A DNA stretch of 64,000 bases from Syntrophobacterales bacterium (GCA_031274925.1 JAISPL010000006.1:1-64000); one strand, 5' to 3'. Shown: positions 34,464-45,693, counted from the first letter of the stretch. Notes: generated by a model from the letters alone, not told the origin. Translations and numbers: made by a program.

Positions 34464-37088
34464 TCAATCGCCGACGATTTTCCCGGCGCCGCTTATGACT
34501 TCTTCAACCCGGTTGCCCGGGATGCCGCCCTGTGCCACCTGGGGACCGCCGCCGCCCTTTCCCTCATACTTCTCTGCAATTTTCTTGACAATTTTACCTG
34601 CATGATAAGTGGACTGCAAATCACGGCTCACAGCGACGACGAGCGTGCCTTTACTGTCCTCCTTCGATCCCACCAGAACTACACAACTTTTTGCTTTATC
34701 CCTGATAATATCTGTGACTTTTCTCAACTCCTCAACCTTACCGTTGGGAATAAACATTGATATGATCTTTACACCGTCTTTATCATACGCCGTACTGATA
34801 GCTTCGTCCACTTTAGAGAGAACTATCTCCTGCTTCAGCCTTTCGATCTCCTTCTCCTGTTTTTCCAAATCAGAGACAAGGGATTCAATTTTCTCTGAAA
34901 TCCGTTCTGCCTCTATGTTGCAAGCCTTGGAGACCGATCTGATCAATCCGTCCAGTTTCTTCTTGTGAAGAAGCGCTCCTTTTCCTGTAGTTGCTTCAAT
35001 CCTTCTCACTCCAGAAGCCAGAGAACTCTCGCTCATCACATAGAGACTGCCTATTTCTCCCGTATTTCTCACATGGGTACCACCGCACAACTCGACGCTA
35101 AAATCCCCTATCTTAACCACCCTGACCGTTTCGCCATACTTTTCTTCAAACAAGGCGGTGGCTCCTTCCTTTATTGCTTCATCCCGATTCTTCACCTCAA
35201 TGGTAACGTCGTTGCACGCCATTATTTTCTCATTTACAATATCTTCCACTTTGGCCAATTCCAGTGTGTCGAGACCCTTGAAATGGCTGAAATCAAACCT
35301 CAACCTGTCCTTCTCGACGAGGGAGCCCGACTGTTTAACATGATCGCCTAATACTTTTCTTAGTGCATATTGCAGAAGATGTGTGGCAGTATGGTTTCTC
35401 GCAACCGATAACCGCTTGTCCTTATCGACAGCCAGGTTTGCCTTTTGCCCTCTTTTCAGAACGCCTTCCTCGACGGCCAGCACATGGGAGAAAAGATCAG
35501 ACTTGACTTTTTTTACGGCCAGCACTTTCGCATTCCCTCCCGGCCAGACGATCGTACCCTCATCTTCAACCTGTCCGCCGCTCTCCGCGTAAAACGGAGT
35601 TTTGTCGAAATAGACTTCTCCTGTCTCGCCCACCCTCATCTCCGGCACGGGTTGTTCGTCCCTCAACAGACTTAGCACGGTCGCGCCTTCGACGTAAAGC
35701 TGGCGATAACCGAGAAATTCGCTGGTAATACCTTCCTTGAGAACCGAAATTTGGCCTTCACCCAACATCTCACCCTTCAGTTTGGAGCCGATTCTTGATC
35801 TCGCCTTCTGTCCTTCAAGGGCTGTTTCAAATCCTTTTATATCAAGGATAAAACCGTCTTCTTCTGCCATCTCAGTGGTAATATCAAGGGGAAAACCGTA
35901 AGTATCATAGAGCTTATAGACAAGTTCCCCTAGTATAACACGGTCTCCTTTCTTCTTTACCTCGTAGGCAATTTCTTCATAGACTTTCATGCCTACGTTG
36001 AGCGTCTCCATAAAACGCTCCTCTTCCCCCTTTATGATACGGGCTATATACGGGTGGTTATTTCTTATGTCAGGATATACATCCATGATGTCCACAACCG
36101 TACTCGACAGGTCGTGGAGGAATTCCCTCTCAATACCGATCTTCTTGCCATATCTCAGGGCCCTCCTTATAATCCTCCTCAGTACATAGGCCCTGCCGTC
36201 CTTTCCGGGTAACACGCCGTCGTTTATGATGAATGCGGCGCCTCGGGCGTGATCGGCGATCACTCTCATTGCAACATCGGTTCTCTCATTTTCCCCATAT
36301 ACACTACGGCACATATCCTCCAGCCGCTTTATGAGTGGTGAAAAGAGGTCCGTCTCATAATTTCCTATCTTTCCCTGGAGGACTGAAGTGATTCTTTCGA
36401 AACCCATCCCTGTATCAATAGACGGTTGTGGTAGTCTTTCCATCTCCCTATTTTTCGTCCGCTCAAATTCCATAAATACGAGGTTCCAGATCTCCAGATA
36501 CCTGTCGCAATCACAGCCGACTCTGCATTCAGGCCGTCTGCACCCCACCGCATCCCCCAAATCATATATAATCTCCGAGCAGGGACCACAAGGCCCTTCG
36601 TCACCCATGGACCAGAAATTATCTTTCTCTCCGAGCCTGACGATCCGTTCGGGCCTCACCCCTATGGACTTCCAGATAGCGGCGGCTTCGTCATCTTCTT
36701 TATATACGGTGACCCATAGTTTCTCCTCGTCAAGCCCGAGTTCCCGGGTCAGAAACTCCCATGCGTACCAGATAGCGTCTTTCTTGAAATAGTCTCCGAA
36801 AGAAAAGTTGCCGAGCATTTCAAAAAACGTATGGTGACGGAGCGTCTTGCCTATATTGTCCAGGTCATTATGTTTGCCTCCAGCCCTCACGCATTTCTGG
36901 CATGACGTCGCCCTGAAGTAGTCACGCTTCTCGATGCCCAGAAACAGGTTTTTGAACTGGACCATCCCGGCATTGACAAAAAGGAGCGTCGGGTCCTTCT
37001 CCGGCACCAACGAAGCGCTCGGCACCAGTGTGTGGCCGTTTCCTGCAAAGTAATCTAAAAACTTCTTTCTTATTTCGTTAGAATTCAC
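34464..37088 (-). CDS. alaS: Alanyl-tRNA synthetase
   Basis: Charges tRNA-Ala and hydrolyses mischarged Ser/Gly-tRNA-Ala. The class II catalytic domain opens [17 protein letters not shown] with [15 protein letters not shown]. The editing domain has the zinc motif [10 protein letters not shown] (around residue 565) and CGGTHV (around 667). The C-terminal DHHA1 domain ends with [11 protein letters not shown]. 874 aa, full length. It starts in a four-base overlap with the end of recA. Confidence 0.97.
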   Translation of the reverse strand: MNSNEIRKKFLDYFAGNGHTLVPSASLVPEKDPTLLFVNAGMVQFKNLFLGIEKRDYFRATSCQKCVRAGGKHNDLDNIGKTLRHHTFFEMLGNFSFGDYFKKDAIWYAWEFLTRELGLDEEKLWVTVYKEDDEAAAIWKSIGVRPERIVRLGEKDNFWSMGDEGPCGPCSEIIYDLGDAVGCRRPECRVGCDCDRYLEIWNLVFMEFERTKNREMERLPQPSIDTGMGFERITSVLQGKIGNYETDLFSPLIKRLEDMCRSVYGENERTDVAMRVIADHARGAAFIINDGVLPGKDGRAYVLRRIIRRALRYGKKIGIEREFLHDLSSTVVDIMDVYPDIRNNHPYIARIIKGEEERFMETLNVGMKVYEEIAYEVKKKGDRVILGELVYKLYDTYGFPLDITTEMAEEDGFILDIKGFETALEGQKARSRIGSKLKGEMLGEGQISVLKEGITSEFLGYRQLYVEGATVLSLLRDEQPVPEMRVGETGEVYFDKTPFYAESGGQVEDEGTIVWPGGNAKVLAVKKVKSDLFSHVLAVEEGVLKRGQKANLAVDKDKRLSVARNHTATHLLQYALRKVLGDHVKQSGSLVEKDRLRFDFSHFKGLDTLELAKVEDIVNEKIMACNDVTIEVKNRDEAIKEGATALFEEKYGETVRVVKIGDFSVELCGGTHVRNTGEIGSLYVMSESSLASGVRRIEATTGKGALLHKKKLDGLIRSVSKACNIEAERISEKIESLVSDLEKQEKEIERLKQEIVLSKVDEAISTAYDKDGVKIISMFIPNGKVEELRKVTDIIRDKAKSCVVLVGSKEDSKGTLVVAVSRDLQSTYHAGKIVKKIAEKYEGKGGGGPQVAQGGIPGNRVEEVISGAGKIVGD

Positions 37089-38101
37089 TGTTCGTCCTTC
37101 TTTAGTTGATAATGTGCAAATATTTTGCTTTCGATTTCTCCAGCAATCTCCTCGTGTTTCTTGAGAAATTCCTTTGCATTTTCCCTTCCCTGGCCTATCC
37201 TCGTTTCACCGTAGGAATACCAAGCCCCCATTTTCTCCATGATGCCCATCTCGACCCCTAGGTCAACAAGGTCACCCTCTCTTGATATTCCATGGCCGAA
37301 TATTATATCAAACTCCACTTCCCTGAACGGCGGGGCCACCTTATTCTTCACTATTTTAACCCTGGTCCTGCTTCCCACAATTTCCTGACCGTCTTTAATA
37401 GCAGCAATCCTTCTTATGTCAAGCCTGACAGAGGAATAAAATTTGAGTGCATTCCCTCCTGTCGTTGTCTCGGGGTTTCCAAACATCACCCCTATCTTCT
37501 GTCTTATCTGATTGATGAATATTACTGTAGTCATCGACTTACTTATGGTAGCCGTGAGTTTTCTCAAGGCTTGAGACATAAGCCGCGCCTGCAGGCCCAT
37601 ATGAGCATCCCCCATCTCACCCTCAATCTCGGCCTTTGGCACAAGGGCAGCGACGGAATCCACAACGATAATGTCGACGGCTCCGCTTCTCACCAGTATC
37701 TCCGTAATCTCAAGGGCCTGCTCGCCCGTATCAGGTTGAGATATGAGAAGGTCGTCAATGTTGACCCCTATCTTCTTCGCATAGGACACGTCCAGCGCAT
37801 GTTCGGCATCAATGAATGCCGCAGATCCACCGGTCTTTTGAATCTCACTCACAACCTCCAGGGCCAGGGTCGTCTTGCCAGATGCCTCTGGACCAAAAAT
37901 CTCCACTACCCGGCCTCTCGGCAGTCCACCGACGCCCAGGGCCATATCGAGAGCGATCGACCCCGTGGACACCACTGGAATAGCCTCAATGGGTTTCTCG
38001 CCGAGCTTCATGATCGAGCCTTTGCCGAAGAGCTTTTCGATCTGTGTCACAGCCATGTCGATAGCCTTTGTTCTGTTTCCCTCTCTCCCCTCTTCCTTCA
38101 C
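37085..38101 (-). CDS. recA: Recombinase RecA
   Basis: DNA strand-exchange ATPase and activator of LexA cleavage. Walker A GPEASGKT is at residues 70-77; Walker B ([11 protein letters not shown]) and the L2 loop region ([20 protein letters not shown]) follow. 338 aa, normal. It overlaps thpR (4 bases) and alaS (4 bases), so recA is embedded in the thpR-recA-alaS row. No LexA box is recognised in the small upstream spacing. Confidence 0.98.
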   Translation of the reverse strand: MKEEGREGNRTKAIDMAVTQIEKLFGKGSIMKLGEKPIEAIPVVSTGSIALDMALGVGGLPRGRVVEIFGPEASGKTTLALEVVSEIQKTGGSAAFIDAEHALDVSYAKKIGVNIDDLLISQPDTGEQALEITEILVRSGAVDIIVVDSVAALVPKAEIEGEMGDAHMGLQARLMSQALRKLTATISKSMTTVIFINQIRQKIGVMFGNPETTTGGNALKFYSSVRLDIRRIAAIKDGQEIVGSRTRVKIVKNKVAPPFREVEFDIIFGHGISREGDLVDLGVEMGIMEKMGAWYSYGETRIGQGRENAKEFLKKHEEIAGEIESKIFAHYQLKKDEQ

Positions 38102-38649
38102 TCTTGACCTCCCAATTTTATATCCCCTTGAGGAGTATATTGAGCTCCTTCTTTTGTAAGTATACTCTGGAACAAAACTAATTTGTCCAAAACGAATCGT
38201 TTCTCCTCTAGCGGGAAGGTATTCTTTTCCAGCAGAGGCTGAGGTCTCTTCACTCTTCCAAGAGTGATGTGAGGTGTATATTCCCTCTCCTCCGGCTCTA
38301 TATTAAGCTTCAGAAGCCCCTTCTCTACATCATCAAAGATACTCCTTATCTTTTCAATTCCATCCCTGAGTTTAACAACCACGACCTTCGCCCTCCTCCG
38401 GCTCGGAAAGGCGTCGATACTCTTTATCGATGCCGGAAGCGGAGCATACTTAGTTCCGATCATGGGGATCATGTCTTTAATACGCCATGCGGTATCCTTC
38501 TCAATCTCACCAAGGAACTTGAGGGTAATATGGAATCCTTCCTCTCTTACCCACCGCACATCCTTTATTCTCGCCGCCATACCGGCGATCACGGTCTGAA
38601 GATAAGCCTTTATGTCCAAAGGAAGCTCCAGCGCCAGGAACGCTCTCAC
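38098..38649 (-). CDS. thpR: RNA 2',3'-cyclic phosphodiesterase
   Basis: 2H phosphoesterase (LigT type). The two HxTx motifs are FHITLKFLG and PHITLGRV. 183 aa from the GTG at 38649, which overlaps the pncC stop in a GTGA arrangement and has GGGGA six bases upstream; an earlier GTG at 38670 would overlap more and lacks an SD. It hydrolyses 2',3'-cyclic phosphates on RNA ends. Lies between pncC and recA, a common neighbourhood with cinA-type genes. Confidence 0.9.
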   Translation of the reverse strand: MRAFLALELPLDIKAYLQTVIAGMAARIKDVRWVREEGFHITLKFLGEIEKDTAWRIKDMIPMIGTKYAPLPASIKSIDAFPSRRRAKVVVVKLRDGIEKIRSIFDDVEKGLLKLNIEPEEREYTPHITLGRVKRPQPLLEKNTFPLEEKRFVLDKLVLFQSILTKEGAQYTPQGDIKLGGQE

Positions 38650-39125
38650 ACGATTTCCCCGTTCAAACACCTAAAAGTCAGCGTCAAAGCCTCCTCGGAG
38701 GTAGCCTCTCTTATCGCCGCCCTGTCGCCGTGAAAAAGATATTTCCTGACAACAAGTCCGTCTTTCATTGAGACGCCGATATACACGGTACCGACAGGTT
38801 TAGCGGGTGAGCCTCCTCCCGGCCCGGCAATGCCCGTTATAGAAACACCAATGTCAGCCCCGGCTGCAATTCTCACCCCTTCCGCCATCGCGCCGGCGAC
38901 CTCCCGACTTACGGCTCCCCTGGTTGCAAGCATGTTCTCCGGAACGGCGAGAAAACGCTCCTTGGCTATGTTGCCGTAGGTCACAAAACCCATCCCGAAA
39001 TAATCCGATGCGCCTGCCACATCGGTAACTCTCTTCGCAGTCAAACCTCCCGTACACGATTCAGCCAAAGCGATCGTCATACCTTTTTCCCTGAGCAGAC
39101 TCCCCACTATCTCTTCCACAGTCAT
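38646..39125 (-). CDS. pncC: Nicotinamide-nucleotide amidase (CinA C-terminal domain)
   Basis: Deamidates nicotinamide mononucleotide to nicotinate mononucleotide for NAD salvage. 159 aa, the stand-alone CinA C-terminal domain, with ALAESCTGGLTAKRVTDVAG, the YFGMGFVTYGN block and GVSITGIAGPGGGS. There is no N-terminal COG1058 domain. It overlaps pgpA and thpR by four bases each. Confidence 0.92.
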   Translation of the reverse strand: MTVEEIVGSLLREKGMTIALAESCTGGLTAKRVTDVAGASDYFGMGFVTYGNIAKERFLAVPENMLATRGAVSREVAGAMAEGVRIAAGADIGVSITGIAGPGGGSPAKPVGTVYIGVSMKDGLVVRKYLFHGDRAAIREATSEEALTLTFRCLNGEIV

Positions 39126-39586
39126 GTTATTCTCCCCACCGCCACAAGAGCAAGATTCGCAAAGATACCGGCGATGACATCATCAGCCATTACTCCGTAG
39201 CCCTCCTTCAGCGACTCTGCCTTACTTATCGGAAAAGGTTTCACTATATCAAAAATCCGAAAAAAAACGAAGCCCGCTACGACGTTCAGGATTGTCGGCT
39301 TATGACCGGCCATTGTTACGCACATACCCGCCAGCTCGTCGATGACTATGTAACCAGGATCCTTCGCCTCAGATTTTAGCCAGTTAATAGAGACAATGGA
39401 AACGAAAATAAAGGATACCACGAAAATAATGTTGCCTGACAGGGACGAAAAAGGAAAGACATACAAAAGAGCTGCTCCAAAGAGGGATGCGAATGTACCG
39501 GGTGCTCGAGGCAGATATCCGATAAATCCACAGGTCACAAAAAAGAGGAGAATTTTATGTTTTATCCCCATAGACCTTCTTGTCAT
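39122..39586 (-). CDS. pgpA: Phosphatidylglycerophosphatase A
   Basis: Inner-membrane phosphatase that makes phosphatidylglycerol. 154 aa with three to four hydrophobic segments. The family signature GYLPRAPGTFASLFGAAL is at the N-terminus, then the catalytic acidic loop DPGYIVIDELAGMCV and FRIFDIVKPFP. The start could be the ATG at 39586 or at 39571 (MGIKHK, AAGAAGG close upstream); both overlap hisI. Gene order hisI-pgpA-pncC is co-directional with overlaps. Confidence 0.92.
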   Translation of the reverse strand: MTRRSMGIKHKILLFFVTCGFIGYLPRAPGTFASLFGAALLYVFPFSSLSGNIIFVVSFIFVSIVSINWLKSEAKDPGYIVIDELAGMCVTMAGHKPTILNVVAGFVFFRIFDIVKPFPISKAESLKEGYGVMADDVIAGIFANLALVAVGRIT

Positions 39587-39932
39587 CGAATATCTTCTTG
39601 CCCACTATCTTCCAGCCTTCATCCCAGACCCTGTAAAAACAGCTCCAGAAGCCGGTGTGGCAGGCCGCCGTTTTCTGATCAACGGTAAGCAAAAGGGTAT
39701 CATTGTCGCAATCCACGTATATTGCCTTAACTTCCTGCGTATGGCCCGAGCTCTCGCCTTTCAGCCAGATCCGTTTCCTCGACCGCGAATAATAGTGGGC
39801 CTTGCCAGTCTTCAGCGTGAGGTCGAATGCCTCTTGGTTCATATAGGCGACCATCATCACGTCTTTCGTCTGCCTGTCCTGAACGACAGCAGGGATCAAA
39901 CCTCTTTCATCCCATTTTATATTTTCCGACAT
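39555..39932 (-). CDS. hisI: Phosphoribosyl-AMP cyclohydrolase
   Basis: Third step of histidine synthesis. 125 aa, the stand-alone cyclohydrolase without a HisE domain. MVAYMNQEAFDLTLKTGKAHYYSRSR and the zinc ligands in DCDNDTLLLTV and AACHTGFWSCFYR are typical. It lies 28 bases downstream of hisF, with pgpA overlapping its end. Confidence 0.95.
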   Translation of the reverse strand: MSENIKWDERGLIPAVVQDRQTKDVMMVAYMNQEAFDLTLKTGKAHYYSRSRKRIWLKGESSGHTQEVKAIYVDCDNDTLLLTVDQKTAACHTGFWSCFYRVWDEGWKIVGKKIFDDKKVYGDKT

Positions 39933-39960
39933 ATTCCACCCATTTCAGCCTCAGCATCTG

Positions 39961-40716
39961 CTAAAGCCTCACGTTTACCCCTTTTTCTTTTAAGTATCGC
40001 TTAGCATCCATAACCGTGAACTCTTTGTAATGGAATATGGACGCGGCAAGTACCGCATCGGCTTTTCCATCGACAAACCCCTCATAGAGATGCTCCAGAG
40101 TGCCAACACCGCCTGACGCAATCACAGGTATATTGGTCGCCTCCGAAACTGCCTTTGTAAGTTGTATGTCAAAACCTTTTTTTGTGCCATCCCTATCCAT
40201 ACTGGTGAGCAATATCTCTCCGGCACCGAGCTTTTCCATGCGCACCGCCCACTCTATGGCGTCTATCCCAGTCGGTCTCCGACCGCCATAGGTGTAGACT
40301 TCAAAATTGTTGCCATTCCTTTTAGCATCAATAGCAACACATATACACTGGCTGCCGAATATCTCACTCGCTTCCCGTATGAAATCAGACGATTCGACCG
40401 CAGCGGTATTGATCGTCACTTTATCGGCTCCCGCAAGCAGTATCTCCCTGATATCTTCTATCTTTTTTATGCCTCCTCCTACCGTGAAGGGCATGAAGAC
40501 TTCACGTGCTACTTTCTCCACGACCTCGATAATGGTCTTCCTCTTTTCATGGGAGGCTGTAATGTCGAGAAAGCAAAGCTCGTCCGCCATCTGCTCTTCA
40601 TAGATCTTTGCATTGGTGACCGGATCTCCCGCATCTCTCAGCCCTAAAAAATTAATCCCTTTAACCACCCTGCCTTCCATCACATCAAGGCAAGGCATTA
40701 TCCTTTTGGTCAGCAT
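39961..40716 (-). CDS. hisF: Imidazole glycerol phosphate synthase, cyclase subunit
   Basis: Makes imidazole glycerol phosphate and AICAR from PRFAR and ammonia supplied by HisH. TIM barrel beginning [20 protein letters not shown], with catalytic Asp in CLDV and in [13 protein letters not shown]. 251 aa. It overlaps hisA by seven bases. HisH is not in the window, so the glutaminase must be encoded elsewhere. Confidence 0.97.
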   Translation of the reverse strand: MLTKRIMPCLDVMEGRVVKGINFLGLRDAGDPVTNAKIYEEQMADELCFLDITASHEKRKTIIEVVEKVAREVFMPFTVGGGIKKIEDIREILLAGADKVTINTAAVESSDFIREASEIFGSQCICVAIDAKRNGNNFEVYTYGGRRPTGIDAIEWAVRMEKLGAGEILLTSMDRDGTKKGFDIQLTKAVSEATNIPVIASGGVGTLEHLYEGFVDGKADAVLAASIFHYKEFTVMDAKRYLKEKGVNVRL

Positions 40717-41414
40717 ATTCCTGCCACCTCCTCTATACGGATCAGCCCTTCATAGACAGCCTTACCAAGAATCGTTGCCCAGGCCCCCATATTTTTAAGT
40801 TTTTTCACATCTTCTATGGCGGTTACTCCGCCGCTCGCGATCACCGGTATCCCGGTCATTTCCATCATCCCTTTAAGTCCCTCATAGTCAGGCCCCGAGA
40901 GCATTCCATCCCTTGCCACGCTTGTACACAGAATCGCCATAACCCCAATGCGCTCTGCCGCCCGAAGGATCTCTTTTATGTCCCTCTCGGCAACCGCTTT
41001 CCAACCCTTCACCATGGGTTTCCCATCGAGAAGATCAAGTCCGAGGACAATATTTTTGAATTCCGAAAGACTTTCAAAGAAGATTTCGTCAAGGAGGGCC
41101 TGGGTGCCTACTATCACCCCGCTTGCTCCCGCCTGGGTATAATACTCTATATCTTCCCGGGTACGTATACCGCCTCCAACTTCAAGATAACCCGTCACCT
41201 TCTCTCCTATCGCTTTTATGATGTCGCGGTGCGCGGGAATTCCGGTCCTAGCCCCGTCCAGATCTATTATGTGAAAATCCTTAGCGCCTCTTTTCATCAT
41301 TTCTTCAATCTTCGAAACAGGATCATTACTGTATACGGTCACTTTTGAGAAATCGCCCTTCATTAGGCGGACAGTCTTGCCCCCCATAAGGTCCATGGCA
41401 AACAGCGCTTTCAT
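40710..41414 (-). CDS. hisA: ProFAR isomerase
   Basis: Amadori isomerase, fourth step of histidine synthesis. TIM barrel with the first-strand acid in [18 protein letters not shown] and the second in [16 protein letters not shown]. 234 aa, normal. It overlaps hisF and also the stop of the upstream exported-protein gene by four bases. Confidence 0.95.
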   Translation of the reverse strand: MKALFAMDLMGGKTVRLMKGDFSKVTVYSNDPVSKIEEMMKRGAKDFHIIDLDGARTGIPAHRDIIKAIGEKVTGYLEVGGGIRTREDIEYYTQAGASGVIVGTQALLDEIFFESLSEFKNIVLGLDLLDGKPMVKGWKAVAERDIKEILRAAERIGVMAILCTSVARDGMLSGPDYEGLKGMMEMTGIPVIASGGVTAIEDVKKLKNMGAWATILGKAVYEGLIRIEEVAGIC

Positions 41415-41947
41415 CTTACTCCCTCCAAGAGACTGCCTATCTCCCTATTTATGCAGTCATTGGACAATCTTTCAGCAGTAACCCATTTCCCTCCTCGTCG
41501 CATAAACTTTCCTATATTGAATAGATCATCCATAAGAGCCTGCTGCTTCTCTTCACAGATAAAAAACCGTCTAAGCATGCCTTTGTTCATTAGGTGTACG
41601 TGAAATCCTATGCTCGCCGGCTTCTCAACCGCATAGCTGCCACCCTGCCGTTCCTCGTAACGATAGATAAAGACATTAATATGCTGCATCCTTCTCTTCC
41701 CTTCAACATACCCTATACCCCTGTCAACCAACACCCCCTCAAGCCGGTTCTTCACAGTAGGCTCCGCATCGCCGTGAATCCTGCCTATATTGATAATCTT
41801 GCCGCAGTATGGACACCGCTTGATCTTTTCAGCCTCAACGGAGGGCCTCTCCATCTCTATCCCAATGTCTCCTACGGCCCCGCACCTGTTCGAGAATGGC
41901 ACCATAATGCCCCACGCAGCCAGAAACACGCATATAAATAGACGCAT
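41411..41947 (-). CDS. Exported protein of unknown function with a CxxC pair
   Basis: Not recognised. Start at the ATG at 41947 with AAGGAGTG before it gives 178 aa with an N-terminal hydrophobic segment (RLFICVFLAAWGIM), probably a signal peptide ending around residue 25. Next comes a CPYCGKIINIG pair, then a small domain with VLVDRGIGYVEGKRRMQHINVFIYRY and HVHLM, which looks like a cofactor or metal-binding fold. The frame opens to 42094, but that would add another hydrophobic segment with no SD. Four-base overlap with hisA. Confidence 0.6.
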   Translation of the reverse strand: MRLFICVFLAAWGIMVPFSNRCGAVGDIGIEMERPSVEAEKIKRCPYCGKIINIGRIHGDAEPTVKNRLEGVLVDRGIGYVEGKRRMQHINVFIYRYEERQGGSYAVEKPASIGFHVHLMNKGMLRRFFICEEKQQALMDDLFNIGKFMRRGGKWVTAERLSNDCINREIGSLLEGVR

Positions 41948-42235
41948 TTTCACTCCTTTTGGACCGGGCTTTTCTTGCACTACTGTTATAATTGTATAAG
42001 AAAATAACCCTAAAGAAAAGACTAAAAGCGGAAAAAAGAACAGCAGGGCGTTACATCTGAACGCACATACCAACTTTATGGAGTCATCCGGCACTTCCGT
42101 TCCAAAGAGGACAAAAGCCCACTCTTGCTGAGGTTCGGTTTTCTTTAAAAATTATCTTAAACGTGGTAAAAATATTTAAGGTTAAACAAAGAAGCCTTCA
42201 TAACAACTAAATCGTTAAGGTAAACAGATATTGTA

Positions 42236-43618
42236 ATGACAGAAGAAGGATTAATTCAAATTCTCACAAAACATAGCCAGTTCCATATCCTTAACCATTA
42301 TCGCTCCCTTCCCTCAGAAAAAAAACGTATCTTCCTCGGGGAGACAAAGGAACTTGATTTCGATCTGGTGTTTGCCCTTTATAATGAATTCAAGGATCAG
42401 AAAGGAGCTTCCTCTATAGGCGCTATCGGGTCGGCCCCTATCGTGGCCGTGCCGAAAACAGTTGAGCAGGAGGCGCAAAGACGCGAAGCGCATCGCCTCG
42501 GAGAGGCGATGCTCAAGGAAGACAAGGTGGCAGCGTTGATTGTAGCCGGAGGCCAAGGATCGAGGCTTGGCTTTGAAGGACCTAAAGGCGCCTTTCCCAT
42601 CTCACCCGTCAGAAATAAATCACCGTTCCATCTTTTTGCGGAAGCCTTGAAAGCCATGTCGATCCGTTACGGGGCGACGATTCCTCTCCTAATAATGACA
42701 AGCAGAGAGAATCATCGGGAGACACAGAGATATTTCGAATCGTTCCGACATTTCGATCTTGATCCCCATAATGTCCATTTTTTTCAACAGGGAATGCTGC
42801 CCACCATGACTCCATCAGGACAGCTGATTCTTAAAGACGAGACCCACCTTTTCGCAAACCCCGACGGGCATGGAGGCTCTTTGAAGGCAATCCACGATTC
42901 AGGCCTCCTTGACTTACTCCTTTCGACGGGTTATACAGACCTTTTTTACTGCCAGGTTGACAATCCTCTCGTGAAAATGGCCGACCCGGTCTTTTTGGGG
43001 TACCACCGTATGGCTGATGCCGAGATGAGCACCAAAGTGGTAAGACGAACAAACATTGAAGAGAAGGTAGGGGTCTACGTCACCTTAGACGGCAAAGAAA
43101 GGATTTTGGAATACAGCGATTTGGGGGGGACACATATGTCTCTTCTCGATGCTAATGGTGAAGTTCTTTACTGGGGAGGAAATACAGCCATACATGCCTT
43201 CAATCTCTCTTTCATAAAGCACCTGAATCATCATGGTTTTCATCTTCCCTGCCACCGCGCGAGCAAAGTTGTCGATAGTCTTGGAAATGATGGCAAAACA
43301 ACGAAGATCGACGGTTGGAAGTTCGAGACTTTTGTATTCGACGCCATCCCTATGGCACAGAAGACATGCTGTATGGAAGTAATCCGCGAAGAAGAATTCT
43401 CCCCAGTGAAGAACCGCGAGGGCGTCGACTCTCCTCTTACCGCCCGCAGTGCGATGAGCAATCTCTTTCGTAAATGGCTTGAAGAGACAGGGGCAAAGAT
43501 TGCGCCCGAGGTCCTAGTTGAGATCAGTCCTCTGTTTGCCGTTGACAGTGAAACACTCGCAGAAAAGCTGAGCGGCAGGACGATTTCCATCATTCGAGAC
43601 ACATATTTCGGAGACTGA
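42236..43618 (+). CDS. UDP-N-acetylglucosamine pyrophosphorylase-like enzyme (UDPGP family)
   Basis: Nucleotidyltransferase that makes UDP-sugars from UTP and a sugar-1-phosphate. 460 aa, of the eukaryotic-type UAP/AGX family rather than GlmU. The nucleotide loop GGQGSRLGFEGPKG is at 105-118, FPISPVRNKSPFHLF follows, then FYCQVDNPLVKMADP and the conserved ending of the core with GDDGKTTKIDGWKFETFVFD-like sequence (here GNDGKTTKIDGWKFETF). It is the only plus-strand gene before the sugar genes at 44-49 kb and could feed them. The usual bacterial route through GlmU is not excluded. Confidence 0.88.
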   Translation: MTEEGLIQILTKHSQFHILNHYRSLPSEKKRIFLGETKELDFDLVFALYNEFKDQKGASSIGAIGSAPIVAVPKTVEQEAQRREAHRLGEAMLKEDKVAALIVAGGQGSRLGFEGPKGAFPISPVRNKSPFHLFAEALKAMSIRYGATIPLLIMTSRENHRETQRYFESFRHFDLDPHNVHFFQQGMLPTMTPSGQLILKDETHLFANPDGHGGSLKAIHDSGLLDLLLSTGYTDLFYCQVDNPLVKMADPVFLGYHRMADAEMSTKVVRRTNIEEKVGVYVTLDGKERILEYSDLGGTHMSLLDANGEVLYWGGNTAIHAFNLSFIKHLNHHGFHLPCHRASKVVDSLGNDGKTTKIDGWKFETFVFDAIPMAQKTCCMEVIREEEFSPVKNREGVDSPLTARSAMSNLFRKWLEETGAKIAPEVLVEISPLFAVDSETLAEKLSGRTISIIRDTYFGD

Positions 43619-43944
43619 GAGGAATTCGAAAAATATTGAACAAGGGAAAATATGGCAACGCAAATCTCGCCGAACGGCTTGCATTTGATCTGGAAACGTG
43701 CGGCGGCAAGGCCTTGGTTTCAGGTTCTCCAACCGCAAGCGCCATGTAATGTTGATGTGATGATAGCAGGAGGAGACAATTAAGCATAGCCAGTATATAC
43801 CGAAACCGAATCCTGGAACGATGAATTTCAGAAACAATGCGGAAATGGCGCATTACGCCATCAAAAACCAGCGTATCGACAAACCGTTGGTCCAGTTCAT
43901 CCTATAATAAAAGTACGGAGTTTGGGGATCGGTTGCATCCTGCT
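43619..43944. other. Convergent intergenic region, short coding-like fragments
   Basis: 326 bases between two converging genes. A plus-strand frame 43640-43749 reads protein-like (NANLAERLAFDLETCGGKAL) and stops; a second frame starts at an ATG at 43652 with AAGGG before it and runs 43 codons. They exclude each other and neither is recognised. Confidence 0.3.
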
Positions 43945-44670
43945 TTAGTGGCGGTCTCGTTTCTTTTCGGACAGAAGCAAGGATTTCCTCAGGGCAAAAA
44001 AATACCACTTCAAATACTTCGGCATCCACTTCATGATTTTGAATCGCGACATCCCTTCCAGCCTGTCCTGCCATAAGCACGGAATTTCCGTAATTCTGTA
44101 TCCCTCGAAATACCCCTTAATGACAATCTCCATACCAATTTCAAAACCCCCGTTGCTCTCAAGCGCCAATGAGCTGACCATCCTCTTACGGTAAAGCTTG
44201 AAACTGTTGGTTACGTCCCGAGTAGGAATTCCGGCGATATATCGGAGACTGAAACCAGCAAAGCAAGAAAGGCTCTTCTTCAGTAATGGACCCCCAATCT
44301 GTTTGCCGCCGCTGGCGTATCGAGACCCGCACACAATATCAAACCCTTCACGTCCCAGATTCATCATTCGATCAACGACACTGTAATCATCAGAAAGGTC
44401 CGCCATAGTAACAAGCAGATATTCTTCTTTAGCCAGTGACAACCCTGTTTTGATCGCGCTCAACACCCCTGGAGACTTACTTTTCAAAAACCTCACGTCC
44501 ACGCCTTTCGCCCGGAACCCATGCGCCACGGGCAGAGTATTATCGTCATCGAAATCATAAACAATGTAAATACTGTGCGAGGTCGTTACGTGTTCTTCTA
44601 TGGCAGAGATCGTAGGGCCTATATTTTCCGCTTCGTTGTATACGGGAATGATGATACCAAGATCCTTCAC
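43945..44670 (-). CDS. Family 2 glycosyltransferase, polyprenyl-phosphate sugar synthase-like
   Basis: GT-A transferase of the dolichol-phosphate-mannose synthase group: LGIIIPVYNEAENI at the start, MADLSDD as the DxD equivalent, then GSRYASGGK and RDVTNSFKLYRK. 241 aa, without the C-terminal membrane helices of GtrB/ArnC, which is the soluble Dpm1-like form. It would transfer a sugar to undecaprenyl phosphate, the donor used by the GT39 enzyme at 47.4 kb. Followed immediately upstream by the SDR gene (3 bases). Confidence 0.85.
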   Translation of the reverse strand: MKDLGIIIPVYNEAENIGPTISAIEEHVTTSHSIYIVYDFDDDNTLPVAHGFRAKGVDVRFLKSKSPGVLSAIKTGLSLAKEEYLLVTMADLSDDYSVVDRMMNLGREGFDIVCGSRYASGGKQIGGPLLKKSLSCFAGFSLRYIAGIPTRDVTNSFKLYRKRMVSSLALESNGGFEIGMEIVIKGYFEGYRITEIPCLWQDRLEGMSRFKIMKWMPKYLKWYFFALRKSLLLSEKKRDRH

Positions 44671-44673
44671 AGG

Positions 44674-45693
44674 CTAAATACCGCCTATCCTGATCTGGTT
44701 CTCTACCCATGGTATGACTTCGTCCAGAGCCTGTCCCAATGTGGTTCCCGCATCAAAACCCAAGATGTTTCTTGCCTTCACTACACTTGGTATCCTCTTT
44801 TGAACATCATATCTAAAAGGGTCGTCACTCACGTATCTGAATGGAATGTTCGGCTTTATTTTCGCCCAGATTGTCTGAGCAAGTTCAAGAACACTGGTTG
44901 ACTCAGCTGTTGAAAGATTAAAGTCCTGGTTTATCGCCTTTTCGCTTTCAATGCAAAGGCGGATTCCTATTGCCAGGTCTCCTGCATAAGTATAATGACG
45001 AATCTGATTCCCAGCTCCAAGGATGTGCAGCGGGTCCTGCCCCTTGAGTACCTTCTGGACTAAATCAGGCACTACGTGGCTCATGGCCAGCTTAATATCT
45101 CCTGAATAAACTTCTTTATCATATACTGCCCTTTTTTCACCTATGCCAACGGCATTGAACGGTCGTATGATAGTGTAAGGCAATTCATATTGTTCATATG
45201 CTCCCTTGGCAAAGTATTCACAGGCGAGCTTCTGAAATCCGTATGTGGAAAGCGGGGGCGGGCATTTAAGCTGTTCTCCTTCAGGGGTCGGGTACGTAAA
45301 AGTCGATTCGAAAACCATGGAAGAAGAGACAACATTTATCTTCTTCAGCCGGCATTTCTTGAAAGCCCAAATTGCCGTATCAAACGTGGCGGCCATGATT
45401 CTTTCGTTTTCAGCCAGCAGATCATAGGCCAGTTCGTGAAACAGCGATATTCCTCCGATAATTGCAGCAAGAGCCACTATTTGGTCACAGTCGGAAGCCA
45501 GTTCCTTAAAAAGATCTATATTTTTTACATCGCCCTCGACAAAGTGAAAATTAGGATGTTTATCATAACTTTTAGTTACTTTTCCATATTTTGAAAAATT
45601 ATCAATACCTACAACCTTATGACCACGATCCAGTAATTCCTGCACGAGGTATCCGCCGATAAAACCAGCCGATCCACTCACAAGTATTTTCAT
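44674..45693 (-). CDS. NAD-dependent nucleotide-sugar epimerase/dehydratase (extended SDR)
   Basis: 339 aa. NAD loop GSAGFIGGYL at the start, catalytic YxxxK as YGFQK, serine block VVSSSMVFE, and the substrate-binding RPFNAVG. Likely a UDP-hexose or UDP-uronate 4-epimerase, 4,6-dehydratase or decarboxylase; the type cannot be read from motifs alone. It is one base from the dehydrogenase gene, which suggests it acts on the UDP-uronate that enzyme makes. Confidence 0.88.
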   Translation of the reverse strand: MKILVSGSAGFIGGYLVQELLDRGHKVVGIDNFSKYGKVTKSYDKHPNFHFVEGDVKNIDLFKELASDCDQIVALAAIIGGISLFHELAYDLLAENERIMAATFDTAIWAFKKCRLKKINVVSSSMVFESTFTYPTPEGEQLKCPPPLSTYGFQKLACEYFAKGAYEQYELPYTIIRPFNAVGIGEKRAVYDKEVYSGDIKLAMSHVVPDLVQKVLKGQDPLHILGAGNQIRHYTYAGDLAIGIRLCIESEKAINQDFNLSTAESTSVLELAQTIWAKIKPNIPFRYVSDDPFRYDVQKRIPSVVKARNILGFDAGTTLGQALDEVIPWVENQIRIGGI